A stretch of 26,227 nucleotides of DNA, taken from Salpingoeca rosetta (taxonomy: Eukaryota > Opisthokonta > Choanoflagellata > Craspedida > Salpingoecidae). The stretch covers positions 304,196-330,422 of the forward strand of contig NW_004754915.1 of the NCBI RefSeq assembly GCF_000188695.1, in the 5' to 3' direction. The first letter of the stretch is position 1, and each line of letters begins with the position of its first letter. The notes beneath the pieces were generated by a model, which was not told where the DNA came from, did not search any database, and worked only from the letters and a program-made list of their open reading frames with translations. Shown piece after piece: positions 1-11,179 of this stretch. The translations under genes and the position numbers were made by a program.

Positions 1-751
1 CCACGGCTCGATCGCACTGCATCGATTGCTGCTGTTGTGCTTTGCTGCTGCTTTGGATGCATGCATGCACGCGAGCGCCAACCGAATTCATCAGAAAGAT
101 CACACACACGCACGACAACCCACAACGACGACAACGACAAGCGAAACAGAAACAGGTAGGCAGCCAGCCAGCCGCGCTTGCTTGCTCGCTCGCTCACTTC
201 TGTCAGCCAGCCAGCAGTGGGTGAGAGGAGCAACACCACACTTCACCAGCCAGCAACCGCCATCGCTGACCATCCACAGGAGTGAAGCAATTTGCTCATA
301 ATTTGTGCTGTGGCAATCGCCTCTCTCACCAGCTCGCATCTGCACACACACACACACACTCTCTCTCTCATTGATGCACACCACGCGCTCACACGCAAGC
401 GTCGTGGTTGGTTGGTTGGGTTTGCGGTTTCCATTTTCATTTGAAAGCCGAGGACCCCCGAGCTCCTGCATTCCTGATCCATTGTTTTGAGGGAGGACGA
501 GGGCAAGGACGAGCACGACTTGTGGCAGCAGCGACAACAGCGCATCCACCCATCCACAACACTGCAGCCACAACACACACACACACACGCACACACAGAG
601 GACACCCACAACAGCGCATCCACAACACACAACACAACACACAAAACACTCACAACACAGCAGCTGCAGCTGCACTTAACACATCCAACCAACAGCACAG
701 CCGCCAGCCACAACCACCAAGCAGCCAGAGAGACAGAGACAGAGACAGAGC
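1..751. other. 5' flank and leader of the glycosyltransferase gene
   Basis: No convincing coding region is seen. The stretch is rich in CA, GACA and AGC simple sequence, for example CA runs near 343-359 and 570-600 and a short GAGACA repeat at 727-750 just before the start codon at 752. It probably holds the promoter and untranslated leader of the downstream gene. Open frames on both strands here are low-complexity Thr/His or Cys/Val strings without domain features, so I do not call them genes. Confidence 0.5.
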
Positions 752-2669
752 ATGGCCACCTCCAGGACGGCCAAGACCGTCCTGCTGGCTACCATCCTGC
801 TGACCTGTCTGCTGGCTGGCACGCTGCTGCTGGCGCCACGATCCCACTCGCCATCCTCGCCGCACACGGCCTCCGAAACCGTCGAGCGCGAGCTGCAACC
901 CCCAAGACTATCTATCCAACAGCCAGGCAGCCATGCCCAGGCACAACACCGCTTGACCAACCCTGCATCGAAGCCCGCGCTCACACGTCCACTGCCAACC
1001 ACAAAGAGAAAACAACAGCAACAGCAACAGCAGCGGCAGCAAGATGTGAAAGCGGATGGCACCACGAAAACAACCACCACAACCACCACAACCCAGCAGC
1101 CTGTCGCCGTCAGCGACGTTGTTGCCGATGCTCACAACCGCAATGCCTTCACTGCGGCAAAGGTTCACAACAAGCAACAACAACAACAGCAACAGCAAGC
1201 ACATGGCGATGATGATGACGACACAAACGCTGCCAAGCTGCTCGCTGCAATTGAGTCCGAGGAAGCGAAGCGCCGTGCTGAAATTCGTCGTTCACACAGC
1301 AACGGCAACGCCGCTGTCAGCGCTGTAGACCGCAACAGCAGAGGGGGCAACGGTCCCAACAACGGCAATGCTGCCACGGACAACGATGGCGGCGACGGCG
1401 ACGACGACGACGACGATGAGGTTGAGGCGCTGCTGTTCGACGACGAGGCGAAGAAGGTCGCCTTCCTCAAGCGGAACAGCGAATCAAACGCATTCCATGA
1501 CGTGGAGCCCGAGGACGACGATGACCACCAGCAGCAGCAGCAGAGTAAGAAGAAGGGACGCGTGAGGGGAGGCAGTGATGGCAACAACTGGAAAGGCAAG
1601 CGCCCACAACCCGGCGAGATGACAGATGATGTGGACATGGCGCCTGAAGGTGACAATGATGGGGAAGACACCAGCAGCGATAAAGACGACAAGCCGCAGC
1701 AGGATGGCAGCAGGCACAACAGCCATGCTGCTGGTGACGACTACAGCAACGGCCACGGTGGTGATGGCGATGATGATGGCGACGACGCGTATGACGACGA
1801 CGACTACGATGATGATGACGATGGCGATGATGACGATGACCTGAGTGAGAGCCAGATGGGCGTGCGCATGCAGGACGACGAGAGCAGCAGCAGTTCCGAA
1901 GGCTCGGCTGACAGCGAGAACTACGACCCGCAGGCGGCGCGCAAGCTGGCGCTGGCACGGCTGCGTCGCATTGACAGCGACCCCGCTGTTGTTGCGCTCA
2001 AGGCCAAGATGCGTGACATGGCTAGCAGCGAGCTGAGCAGCAATGCGCTGCAGCTCATCTCCATGCTGCGTGATGCCGATGCCAGCCACACCCTGGTCAC
2101 CATCATCAGCGGTGGCTCCAACTCGTCCAAATCGCGCTCGCCGCTGGACGAGGCGCTTCACATCCAGGTGCACAAGCTGCGCGCCATCAACCGCAACACC
2201 ATTCTGCGGACGTGGGGTCCGGATGTCCTCTTTGTCACGCACGAGGACGTCGACACAACAAATGTCCTCAAGCTCCCGCCCGCCATCGAGTACTCCGGTG
2301 CGTTTGTGTGAATGTGTGTGTGTGCATGTGCGTGTGCGTGTGCGTTTGTGTTGGCGTGTGCGTGTGTGTATAAGCGTGCGTTGATTAACAACCGCTTGGC
2401 TTGACACATGTTGAATTGAATCACAGGTCGCAACGGACTACCGCTGAAGGTCCGCGCCATGTGGGACGACATCTACACGGTACATGCAGCGTGCACTGAT
2501 TGCAAGCTGCGGTGTTGTGTCGACTGTGCATGGCGTTCCGTTGGTGTGCGTGTGCCGTTGTTGAGCAGCAATGTCACACATCCCTCACATTCACACACAC
2601 ACATACACACACATACACACACACATACACACACATACACACACACACATTCACACACACACACGCACG

Positions 2670-2716
<47 letters not shown>

Positions 2717-3322
2717 GCACACACACACACACACATTGGTCATCTGTGTTTGCTGTGCAGCACAAGATGCACCCGCAATTTGAGTTCTTCCTGAAAGCAG
2801 ATGACGACACGTTTGTGCACCGCTCGCGACTCAGCAAACTCCTCCACACCCTCAACCCACACGTGAGTACTCTTCTCACCAAACCACACCCTCCGCCACG
2901 CACACGCACACGCACACGCACACGCACACGCACACGCACACGCACAAGTTGCAGTCTGTGCAGCAGCGTACGATGATGATGTGGCACGGTTATGGTTCAT
3001 GTTGTGCCGCGGCTTCGTCGCCCTCTTGTACATCCTCGTTCTCTCCTATTTCTCCGCTCACTGCACCCCCTCATCTTCACGCCTTCAGATCCCCATGATC
3101 CTCGGGCGCAAGGCTGGCGGGCCAACGGGCTTCTGGTGTGTTGCGCACGTGTGCACGTGTGTTGTGTGTGTGTGTGCGTGTGTGCGTGTGTGTGTGTGTG
3201 CATATGCGCGTGCATCACGGCGATTATTTTGTTTTGTCAGGTTGACTGCGGTCCAGGTGTTTGGCATCACATCACTCCAACAACAGTGTCACCTTCATGC
3301 ACCTCCATACTGACGTCCCCTA

Positions 3323-3395
<73 letters not shown>

Positions 3396-4050
3396 ATGTG
3401 CAGCCACGGCGGGGGCGGGTACGTGCTGTCGCGCGGTCTTCTCGACCACATTGGGCCGCACCTCAACGACGTGTGCAGCAACATCGACATGTCCCATCCA
3501 TGGGAGGACATGTTCATGCGCGAATGTATTGCTCGGTGAGCCCGCGTGCTGCTGCCCGAGTATGTGTCGTCGAGTGTCGTGTGGCAGTGTGTGCACATGT
3601 TGCGTGTTGTTGAACTGAGTGTGTTGTGTCTTTTTTGTGTGTGAATTTTGTCTTCCTTCCTTCCTGTCCATCTTGATGGGCAATGAACCACCCACACGCT
3701 TGCTTGCACACACACATACACACATACACATACACACACATGCACATACACACACACACAATCTTTTGTGTGCTCAACCACACCCTGACATCCTGTGTGC
3801 CGCCATGTGCCACTGTTTGCTCTGCAGCATCATGTCGCTGGGCGGTCGCGGTTGGCAGACGTGCACGTCCCAGGCGTTTATGGGCTTTGACACCCTCTAC
3901 TACAACACAAAGAACCAAACGCTTAACGAGCAGCGCTTCCAGAATGTATGGTTGCCACTGCTTAGGTTGCATGCTCCTTGAAGCACACATGCACACACGC
4001 TCAGTTACATGAATGCCCACGCGCCCTTCACCCCACCTGCTCACACACTT

Positions 4051-4102
<52 letters not shown>

Positions 4103-5247
4103 CTTTGGTGGACGCAGGCGCTGAAGACGGACAAGCCGTGGCTGCAGGGCCTGACGACCTTCCACAGCGTGCACGCACCACTGACCCGCACCCTCAATCG
4201 CGCCTTCACCGAACTCGATTCTGATGAGCAGCTCGTCAACGCCGCCGACTACAACATGATCCTCCAGGTGTGCGTGTGTGTGTTATTGTTGGTGGTGGTG
4301 GTGGTGTACTGCGTTTTGTGGAGTGTGTGTTGGATCTGTCTGTGCCTCTTGCTTTCTCTCTCTCTCTCTCTGCGCCTCCGTATACCTGACTGTTTCTTGA
4401 CTGCTCACAGAATGGCCTGCACACTCGTCACCACTGTAACCTCTTCCACTTCCACACCCCGCCCACCCCCCCCCAAAAAAAAAAAAAAAACACGACATTT
4501 CACCAGATGTACCGACGTGTGCGGTCGGCTGCGTGGCGATGCGACATGCCCTCCAGCGTCGCAACAGAATCCCGCGCCGCGCTCTGCTCTGCCCCCGCGC
4601 TCAGGGTGCGGCTGGAACGCTTTCTCTTCGACGCGGACGTGTGTCTGTCATTGCAGGACTGGAAGGTGGCTGTCTCCTCCACCCCGCGCCTTCCAATCAC
4701 AGCCAGCGGCGATGATGTGAACGCAGATGGCGGTGCCGCTGGTCACGAATACATGCAAGCAGCCGGCCCTGACGGTCATGACAGCGACAGGAATGGTGAT
4801 GCTGATGCTGAGGGCGATGACTCTCGCTTGCGCAACGCCGTGTTCACATATGTTGCGTTTGGTCGCAAGGCAACCTCAAAACGCTTCCTCACCGTTCTCA
4901 TCAAGGTTGGTCGGCAAAAGAAGGAGAAAGACGACAATGATAGTTGCTCTCGCTGCGCTCGCTGCTTGTACTGTTGTTTGCTGTTTTGCGTTTGCTGCTG
5001 TGCTTTCGATCTGTTTTGGGATTGCTCCTTAGTTTCTGTCGATGTTGCAAGCATCTCAGCCACCCGTGTGCGCATGCTCACACTGCTCGCCCGCTCCCCG
5101 CCATCAGAGTCTGCGCGATACCGGCAGCGATGCGGATGTGATTGTCGCCGTCGCCTCGAGTGACTTTGACCCGGCCCTCGAAAGCACCGCGCAGGAGTTT
5201 AAGGTGTGTTTTTACGCTCTTGCCCGTGTGTGTTGTGTGTGTGTCTG

Positions 5248-5287
<40 letters not shown>

Positions 5288-6490
5288 CCCCCACCCACCC
5301 CCCGTTTGTCACATGACGACCTACAAACATTCACACACACACACACACACACGCATCTTGTGTTACCAGAACGTGGCTGTGGTGTCATATGATCGCAAGA
5401 AGGTGCGCAAGACCCACCGCACGCTTGCGGATGTTCCAGCCAGCTACTCGTCCTGCGTGTGGGCAACGGTGCTCCACCACGTGGAACACAAGTACAACCG
5501 CGTGCTCACGGTACGCACGCGCGCCTGTGTGTTGATGAACGATGCTTGGTGGGGTTTCATTTGTTGATGTGGATTGCTGCTGTTTCTGCCTTGTTGTGCT
5601 TGGCGCTTGTGCACGTGCATCGGCCATACCCCTCCCCCCCCCCCCCGAGAGCTGGTCTCACGCTTCCTCCCGGCCCACCACTGATTAACACCAACCAACC
5701 AACCAACTCATCCCCCAACCCGACGCACTGCCACGCCTGCGATTACGATGACAACAGACGACGATGGACACGTACTTCCAGCGAGATCCGTTTACAGACA
5801 TTGCTGACCGGGGCGGCGTTGCGCACTTCCTCACCAGCCCCACCATGACCTACCTCTCGCAGGACTATGGTGGGTGGATTGCCGACGCCAACACGCAGGC
5901 GCCACACGACTACCTGCGTCCGGAGCAGTGCAGCGAGCCAGACAACTGCCTGGAGCATCGCATCCAGGTCAACCTGGTGGTGATGCTTGGGCAGGCCACC
6001 GCCGTCCGCAAAGCACTCACCGCCGTCAACCACCTCGTTGTCAAGGAGCGGTATGTTCGCTGATTGCGCTTTTTTTTTTTGTGTGTGTGTGCGTGTGTTG
6101 TGTGGGCGTGGGATGATGGCGTTAGAGCTCTGTGTGTGTATGTCTGTCTGTGCGCATGTGTGCGTGTGCGTGACCTTGTCGTTGTTCGCCCTCTCACATT
6201 GTTGTGTTTCGGTTTCGTTGCTTCTTCTTCTCGTCGCTGGGGTGTCCTGTTCTTCTACTTGTTTCTTGCCTCCACCCCTTCCCCCCCCACAGCAACACAT
6301 ACAAGCAGGCGTTTACCGACCACGTGCGCCTGCGGTATGCAGCACGCATGTTCCTCAACGCCACGCTGTACAACGCGTACGACGGGCCTGCCATCTGCCT
6401 CGCCTCTTACCGCTGTCTCTTTGAGCACAACATTGAGAACTTTCTTCGCCGCGACCTCAGCGCTCGCGTTCGCTTCGGACCAAGCGGAAG

Positions 6491-6525
<35 letters not shown>

Positions 6526-6926
6526 TGTGTGTGTGCGTGCGTGTGTCTGTGTGTCTGTGTGTGTGTACGCGCGACCACTTGCATGTGAGGGTGCCAAGTT
6601 TATGCAAGCGCTCATGCAAGGGCTCGTGTCAGCGTTCGCGGCGATCGAGCCCCCCCCCATCACATGACCTCACAATGCCCCGCTCCCTCCCCTCTTCGTC
6701 CCTCTCCTCCTTCTCCCCTCTCTTGTGCAGGTTGATTGTCAACCCGGACGAGCGACCGGTGGTGGTCAACGCACGAGGCGATGTTGCAGCAATTGTGTCT
6801 GGGTATGCCGCCGCACAGCAGCACGGCCACCGCAAGTTTGTCGCTGAAGCGAAGCGGCGCGGAGCAACGCAGCGCAAGCGCGAGCAGCGGCGCCGAGACA
6901 AGAACGCACCGCACCTCATTGGCTGA
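752..6926 (+). CDS. Two-module type II membrane glycosyltransferase (GT31/fringe-like plus FQxDPF module)
   Basis: Exons: 752-2297, 2427-2479, 2761-2862, 3089-3135, 3404-3535, 3828-3945, 4118-4267, 4411-4905, 5108-5203, 5370-5510, 5758-6050, 6293-6490, 6731-6926; 1188 aa with phase kept throughout. The start is the first ATG before an N-terminal anchor ([19 protein letters not shown], about residues 9-27), which suggests a Golgi type II protein. Residues about 90-380 are a disordered Gln/Asp/Glu-rich stem. Module 1 (about 430-740) has [17 protein letters not shown] with the metal-binding DDD at 547-549, GGGGYVLSR at 585-593, HPWEDMF with ED at 617-618, and TTFHSVH; these are hallmarks of GT31 enzymes such as C1GALT1 and fringe. 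Module 2 (about 825-1150) has [14 protein letters not shown] and DTYFQRDPF (964-972), a pattern of nucleotide-sugar transferase-like proteins. The C-terminus is basic ([18 protein letters not shown]). Substrates cannot be read from the sequence. The join from 3135 to 3404 and the middle exon at 4411-4905 are the least certain parts. Confidence 0.75.
2589..2735. repeat. (CA)n microsatellite in intron 2
   Basis: Imperfect CA dinucleotide run with CATA, CATT and CACG interruptions. It ends about 25 bases before the acceptor CAG at 2758-2760 of the glycosyltransferase gene. Confidence 0.95.
2897..2946. repeat. (CACACG)n tract in intron 3
   Basis: Regular hexanucleotide CACACG array, about eight units, starting some 35 bases after the donor at 2863. 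It is the clearest exception to the TG-near-donor trend in this window. Confidence 0.9.
3324..3394. repeat. (CA)n tract before acceptor in intron 4
   Basis: Pure CA run of about 35 units that ends nine bases before the acceptor AG at 3402-3403. The same intron (3136-3403) starts with a TG-rich stretch at about 3136-3205. Confidence 0.95.
4052..4100. repeat. (CA)n tract before acceptor in intron 6
   Basis: Pure CA run of about 24 units that ends 17 bases before exon 7 begins at 4118. Confidence 0.95.
5239..5287. repeat. (TGTC)n tetranucleotide repeat in intron 9
   Basis: TGTG grading into about ten TGTC/CTGT units shortly after the donor at 5204. A shorter CA run at 5331-5352 precedes the acceptor of the same intron. 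Confidence 0.9.
6491..6560. repeat. (GT)n tract beginning at the donor of intron 12
   Basis: The donor GTGTGT at 6491 is itself the first part of a GT run, so the exact exon end is set only by reading phase: AG plus G gives the Arg codon at the 6490/6731 junction. Confidence 0.9.
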
Positions 6927-7172
6927 TGCGTTCGTCAATGTCAGTGTCGCTCGTTGCATATTGTCATACATATCATACACTGTGTAGGAGTTGTTACATT
7001 AGGACAGACTTTCGACCTTTCCCTCTCAATCTCTTCTACCTTATTTCCTCCTTCCTCCCTCTCTTCATTACTTTTTTTCCATAGATTGATTGTATAGCTC
7101 TCATCTTGCACAGTACACAAGCAGAAGAAGAAGAAGAAGAAGAAGAAGAAGAAGAAGAAGAAGAAGCAGAAG

Positions 7173-7246
<74 letters not shown>

Positions 7247-7366
7247 GAGGAGCAAGAAGAACAAGAAGGAGAAGTGTAGTATTGAAGTGAAACCACGACC
7301 TCGAGGTAAACACGAACCAGGACACACACTGCTGGGGCATTGGCAGGGAGGGGGCGAGACAGAAAA
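6927..7366. other. Intergenic region between convergent genes
   Basis: Lies between the stop codons of the glycosyltransferase (+) and the zinc-finger gene (-), so it should hold both 3' ends. It contains pyrimidine-rich sequence at about 7015-7080 and the AGA/ACA repeat. I see no canonical AATAAA in either sense direction and no credible gene; the open frames here are translations of the repeat. Confidence 0.6.
7123..7246. repeat. Composite (AGA)n-(ACA)n trinucleotide repeat
   Basis: About 14 AAG-type units switch through a short GCAGAAGAAC junction to about 24 AAC-type units. The + strand is purine-rich in the first half and contains no G or T in the second. It ends with imperfect AAGAAG units to about 7275. 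Confidence 0.95.
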
Positions 7367-8281
7367 TCAGTAAACGGGACCGAGGTGAGCGAGCGACATG
7401 TGTTCCTGCATCTCCGCGACTGTTTTCGCACCTTTCCAGCACAGTGGGCAGCGCCACGGGAAGCTGCTGGCGTCCCCATACGCCGGCATTGATGTGTATT
7501 CCTCGATCTTGTGGGTGAGGCACATCGTCGCAATCATCTCGATGGCTTCGACGTGTTCCCCGGGGGGGACGACGTCGATGACAAAGATGATGCCGTAAAT
7601 CGTCTCGTCGTGCGGGGTTTCGCCAGCTGGGAGGAGGTCACTGTGCACACCGCGATAGTAGTGCTTGCATATCGTGAATGGCGAAGCGTGGCCGACGCGG
7701 AACAGCCTGTGCGACAGGGGCTGTCCGGCCCTGCAGGCATATGTGACGTAGATCACTGCAAGCAATTGAGGGGGGGAGGAGGGTTGTAAGCGTGAGATTG
7801 ATGTGCGATGGAGGGAGATGTTAAACAACAGAGTGAACAGCAGCACATCGCATGATCACGCGCCAAGTCGGTACTGGCAGTTTCACAAACACAATGACAT
7901 CCAGTCAATACCTTGTGGGTTGAGAGCGAGAGAGAAGCGCATGTCCACGTGCAACATAATCCCGTCTTCAGTTTCGGCGCGGTGGAGGAGCTGGTTGAAG
8001 ATGCCGTATCGCTCTGGACTGTCTGGTGGCAGCCTGCTCACGCCCCTCTCGATAAAGGCACGCAGAGCCACGAGCCCCTCGTCGGTCATCTCGGCGAGTG
8101 CGTCCTTGATTGAGGACAGGTTCAGAATCCGCTCGACGTCTTGTCGGCCCGAGGTGAAGTCCGCGTGCTCGGTCACGACGCGCTCGACCTCGGCGATGAT
8201 CGAGTCCCGTTCAGCTGCATCCAAGGGCGGTGGAGCTTCAGTCAAGGGTGCATCCCATGGCGTTCTTGGCGTTGTCGACAT
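7367..8281 (-). CDS. Small C2H2 zinc-finger protein, family not recognised
   Basis: Two exons on the minus strand, 8281-7912 and 7755-7367, joined by a GTATTG...TTGCAG intron in phase 1; 252 aa. The ATG at 8281 is the first methionine after the upstream repeat-derived His/Thr reading frame. The N-terminal half is acidic and helical in look (residues about 20-95). The middle has a His/Cys-containing segment (HASPFTICKHYYRGVH) and a hydrophobic strand-like stretch (IYGIIFVIDVVPP). The C-terminus holds one C2H2 finger: C226-x2-C229-x12-H242-x4-H247. Codon composition and phase-perfect splicing support a real gene. I do not recognise the family, and a single terminal finger could serve in protein or nucleic-acid binding. 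It converges with the glycosyltransferase gene and is divergent from the persulfide dioxygenase gene. Confidence 0.7.
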
Positions 8282-8296
8282 ATCGGTGGTGTACAG

Positions 8297-8530
<234 letters not shown>

Positions 8531-8941
8531 ATGTGCCTCGAGGCAATAGACGGGGCAAGCGTCTCGAGGTGGCAAGCAGCAAACGGCTGTCACAAACCTC
8601 GGCAAATAGGGGCTTAAAGATGAACGCATAGGCGCTCACTCCCAGAGCGTATTTCCCGCGCAAACCTCATTGGCCGAACAATGAATGGATGAACAACGAC
8701 AGCGGGCGGGACTGCGATTTGAACACGAACGCAAGCGACTTCGGTCCCGCGCGTGGGAGCGACATGCTGAACGTGGTCACGGGCATCTCACGCGCGCCAT
8801 CCATTGCCTGCACAAGGCACAGCAGGATACACAAAAACTGAAGACACTGCCAACATCGAGCCTTGGCAGCGATGCAAGCAAAGGCCGGGGCGCGATGCAA
8901 AGAGGGACGTGCAAAAGCCAGCGGCGAAGAAATCAATTGTG
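8531..8941. other. Spacer between divergent genes, with an open frame of uncertain status
   Basis: Probably promoter DNA for the minus-strand zinc-finger gene, with an inverted CCAAT (ATTGG) at about 8670. A + strand frame from 8685 to 8942 reads as an 85-residue Arg/His/Glu-rich peptide with a protein-like look (RKRLRSRAWERHAERGHGHL). It stops just before a strong GTAAGT donor and has no recognisable domain, so I leave it as unconfirmed. Confidence 0.35.
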
Positions 8942-9550
8942 ATGATGGCGGCGAGAGGGGGGGGGGGTAAGTGATGATGACGCCTGGGGGGAGAGCGCTG
9001 ATGATCACTACGACGATCAACCGCCAGTTCAACTGCCGCAACGCACGTTCTCACAGCGGCAGTCAGGCAGCCACAGAAGCAACAGCAGCCGGTACCGCCT
9101 CAGCGCCTCGCTCAGCAAACCACGCCAAACAAGCGTAAGCCCCACAAATGCGGGTGGTGTGGGCAGATGCTCAAAGGCCGCACGCCCCGTGCAAGGGCGG
9201 CTTCGAGTGTACGCGATGCGCAAGGCAGTGCACGGCGCCGAACCAGGCACATGGCGTCATTGCCATCACCCCCATCACCTTCCCCTCAAGCGATGAAGAG
9301 GACGAGAACGCAACGATTGCTTGACATGCAATTGCGTTCGGGGCGAGCAGCTTTTGTTGCTTCTGCTGTTCTGCGCCGTATGCAAGAAATTCACACAGTG
9401 AAGAGAGCAACATCAACAACAACACGACGTTGCTTTGTCTGTCTGTCTGGCGGTGTTGTGGTGATGGCGGCTGCTGGAAGTTCATTTATCATCTCTCTGC
9501 CATCGATCAACAGACCAAGCAAGCAACCAAAAGCAACCTACCTTGTGTGA
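8942..9550 (+). CDS. Possible short Cys-containing gene with one intron, perhaps decayed
   Basis: Tentative. ATGATG at 8942 opens a frame (MMAARGGG) that meets a GTAAGT donor at 8967. The intron 8967-9056 ends TTCTCACAG, and the phase joins to a frame reading QPQKQQQPVPPQ, then KRKPHKCGWCGQMLKGR, and ends at 9550. A CxxC followed by CGQ and LKG resembles half of a zinc ribbon. The matching second half (CKGGFECTRCARQC) lies immediately downstream at about 9190-9232 but in a different frame. That suggests a frameshift, a sequence error or a missed splice. Function unknown; it may be a pseudogene. Confidence 0.3.
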
Positions 9551-9656
9551 CTGGCTAAGCAGCAACGAAGCGTAGACAACCCCGCGCCCCCTTCACTTGC
9601 TCCTACAACTACTACGACTACTGCTCCTACATACTACGACGACAACCACCACCACC

Positions 9657-11148
9657 ATGTCCAACCTTCCCGACGACCAGATTCTCAAGCCAACGAAGAC
9701 GCTCAAGCTTGAGGATGGCTTGACCCTGTACACGTTCTACCTCGAGTGCTTGGCCCACGGCTCGTACATGGTGTGCCACGAAGGCAACTGCTTCATCGTG
9801 GACCCGCGCCGCGACATCGGCATCTACTCCAAGTACCTGCAGGACCACAACCTCAAGCTCAAGGGCGTCCTGGAGTCGCACCTGCACGCCGACTTTGTCT
9901 CCGGCCACATGGAGCTGCACAAGCGCTACGGCGCAACCATCTTCATCGGCGAGGACGCCGGCGCCCAGTTCCCGCACTACCCCTGCGGGGACGGCGAGAT
10001 GTTGCTGCTCTCCAGCAAGTACGCCATCCGCGCCATGCCCACCCCCGGCCACACCCCGGGCTGCGTCACCTGGGTTGTTGTTGAGCGTGCCACAGACAAG
10101 GCCGTCATGGCCTTCACCGGCGACACCCTCTTCGTTGGCGGCTGCGGGCGCCCGGACCTCGTCGGCGCCCTCAACCCGGACCTCACCCCAGAGGTGCTCT
10201 CCAAGATGATGTTCAAGTCCCTGCGCGAGAAGATCCTCTCCCTGCCGGACGAGTGCCTCGTCTTCCCCGCCCACGGACCCGGCTCGCCCTGCGGCAAGGG
10301 CATCAGCGCAGATCTCTCCTCCACCATCGGCAAGGAAAAGGAGACCAACCCTGCCCTGCAGATTGACGACGAGCAGAAGTTCATCGAGTTCAACACCGCT
10401 GGCCTCGACACCGCGCCGCAGTACTTCCCCAGCGCCGTCATGGCCAACCTCAAGGGCGCTGACGACCTTGACAGGGAGGTGGAGAATGTGACATCACTGT
10501 CCATCTCCGAGTTCAAGGCCGCCATGGGTGACGACGTCGTCATCCTCGACACGCGCAACGCCGGGCCTTTTGCCGCCGGCCACATCAAGGGTGCTCTCAA
10601 CATCCCGCTCGGCCTCGGCGGCGGCGTGCACCTGGAGTATGAGGACGGCAACTTTGCCATCTGGGTGGGCACGCTCATCGCGCCCAAGGCAAAGGTGCTC
10701 ATCATTGCCGAGGAAGGCAAGGGCAAGGAGGCCATTGAGCGACTGGGCCGCATCGGCTATGCCCAGCAGATCATCGGCAACCTCAAGTCTGGCATGGAGA
10801 CCTGGATTGAGGCCGGCGAGCCCGTGGACAAGTTTGACAAGATCACAGTGGTAAGCAGAGATAGACGGCGTGTGCGTGTGTGTATGTGTGTGCGTGTGCA
10901 TGTGTGTACATGCATGTGAGAGGGTGTGTGCATGTGCGTGCATGTGTGCATGCGTGTGCATGTGCGTGCATGCATGCAAACATATGCTTGCGAACATGTC
11001 GTTGTGTGCATGAACTTGATTTCTTGTTGGTTGCCTATGTTGGCTGGCTTGTACATCTTCTTCTCTGCTTTCATTTGTTTCCCCTGACACTAACACCATC
11101 ATCCCCTCCCCTCTTCCCTGCCCTCCTCCTCCATCACAACCACGTTAC

Positions 11149-11179
<31 letters not shown>

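Noticed and set aside
2473..2987. Open frames made of His-Thr or Val-Cys repeats around the CA tracts
   Set aside because: They are direct translations of dinucleotide repeats inside an intron and have no other content.
3241..3316. A possible extra exon between 3240 and 3316 in the glycosyltransferase gene
   Set aside because: There is a good acceptor at 3240, but the continuing frame reaches a stop at about 3311 and no strong donor restores phase. Joining 3135 directly to 3404 keeps frame and gives the expected GGGGYVLSR motif.
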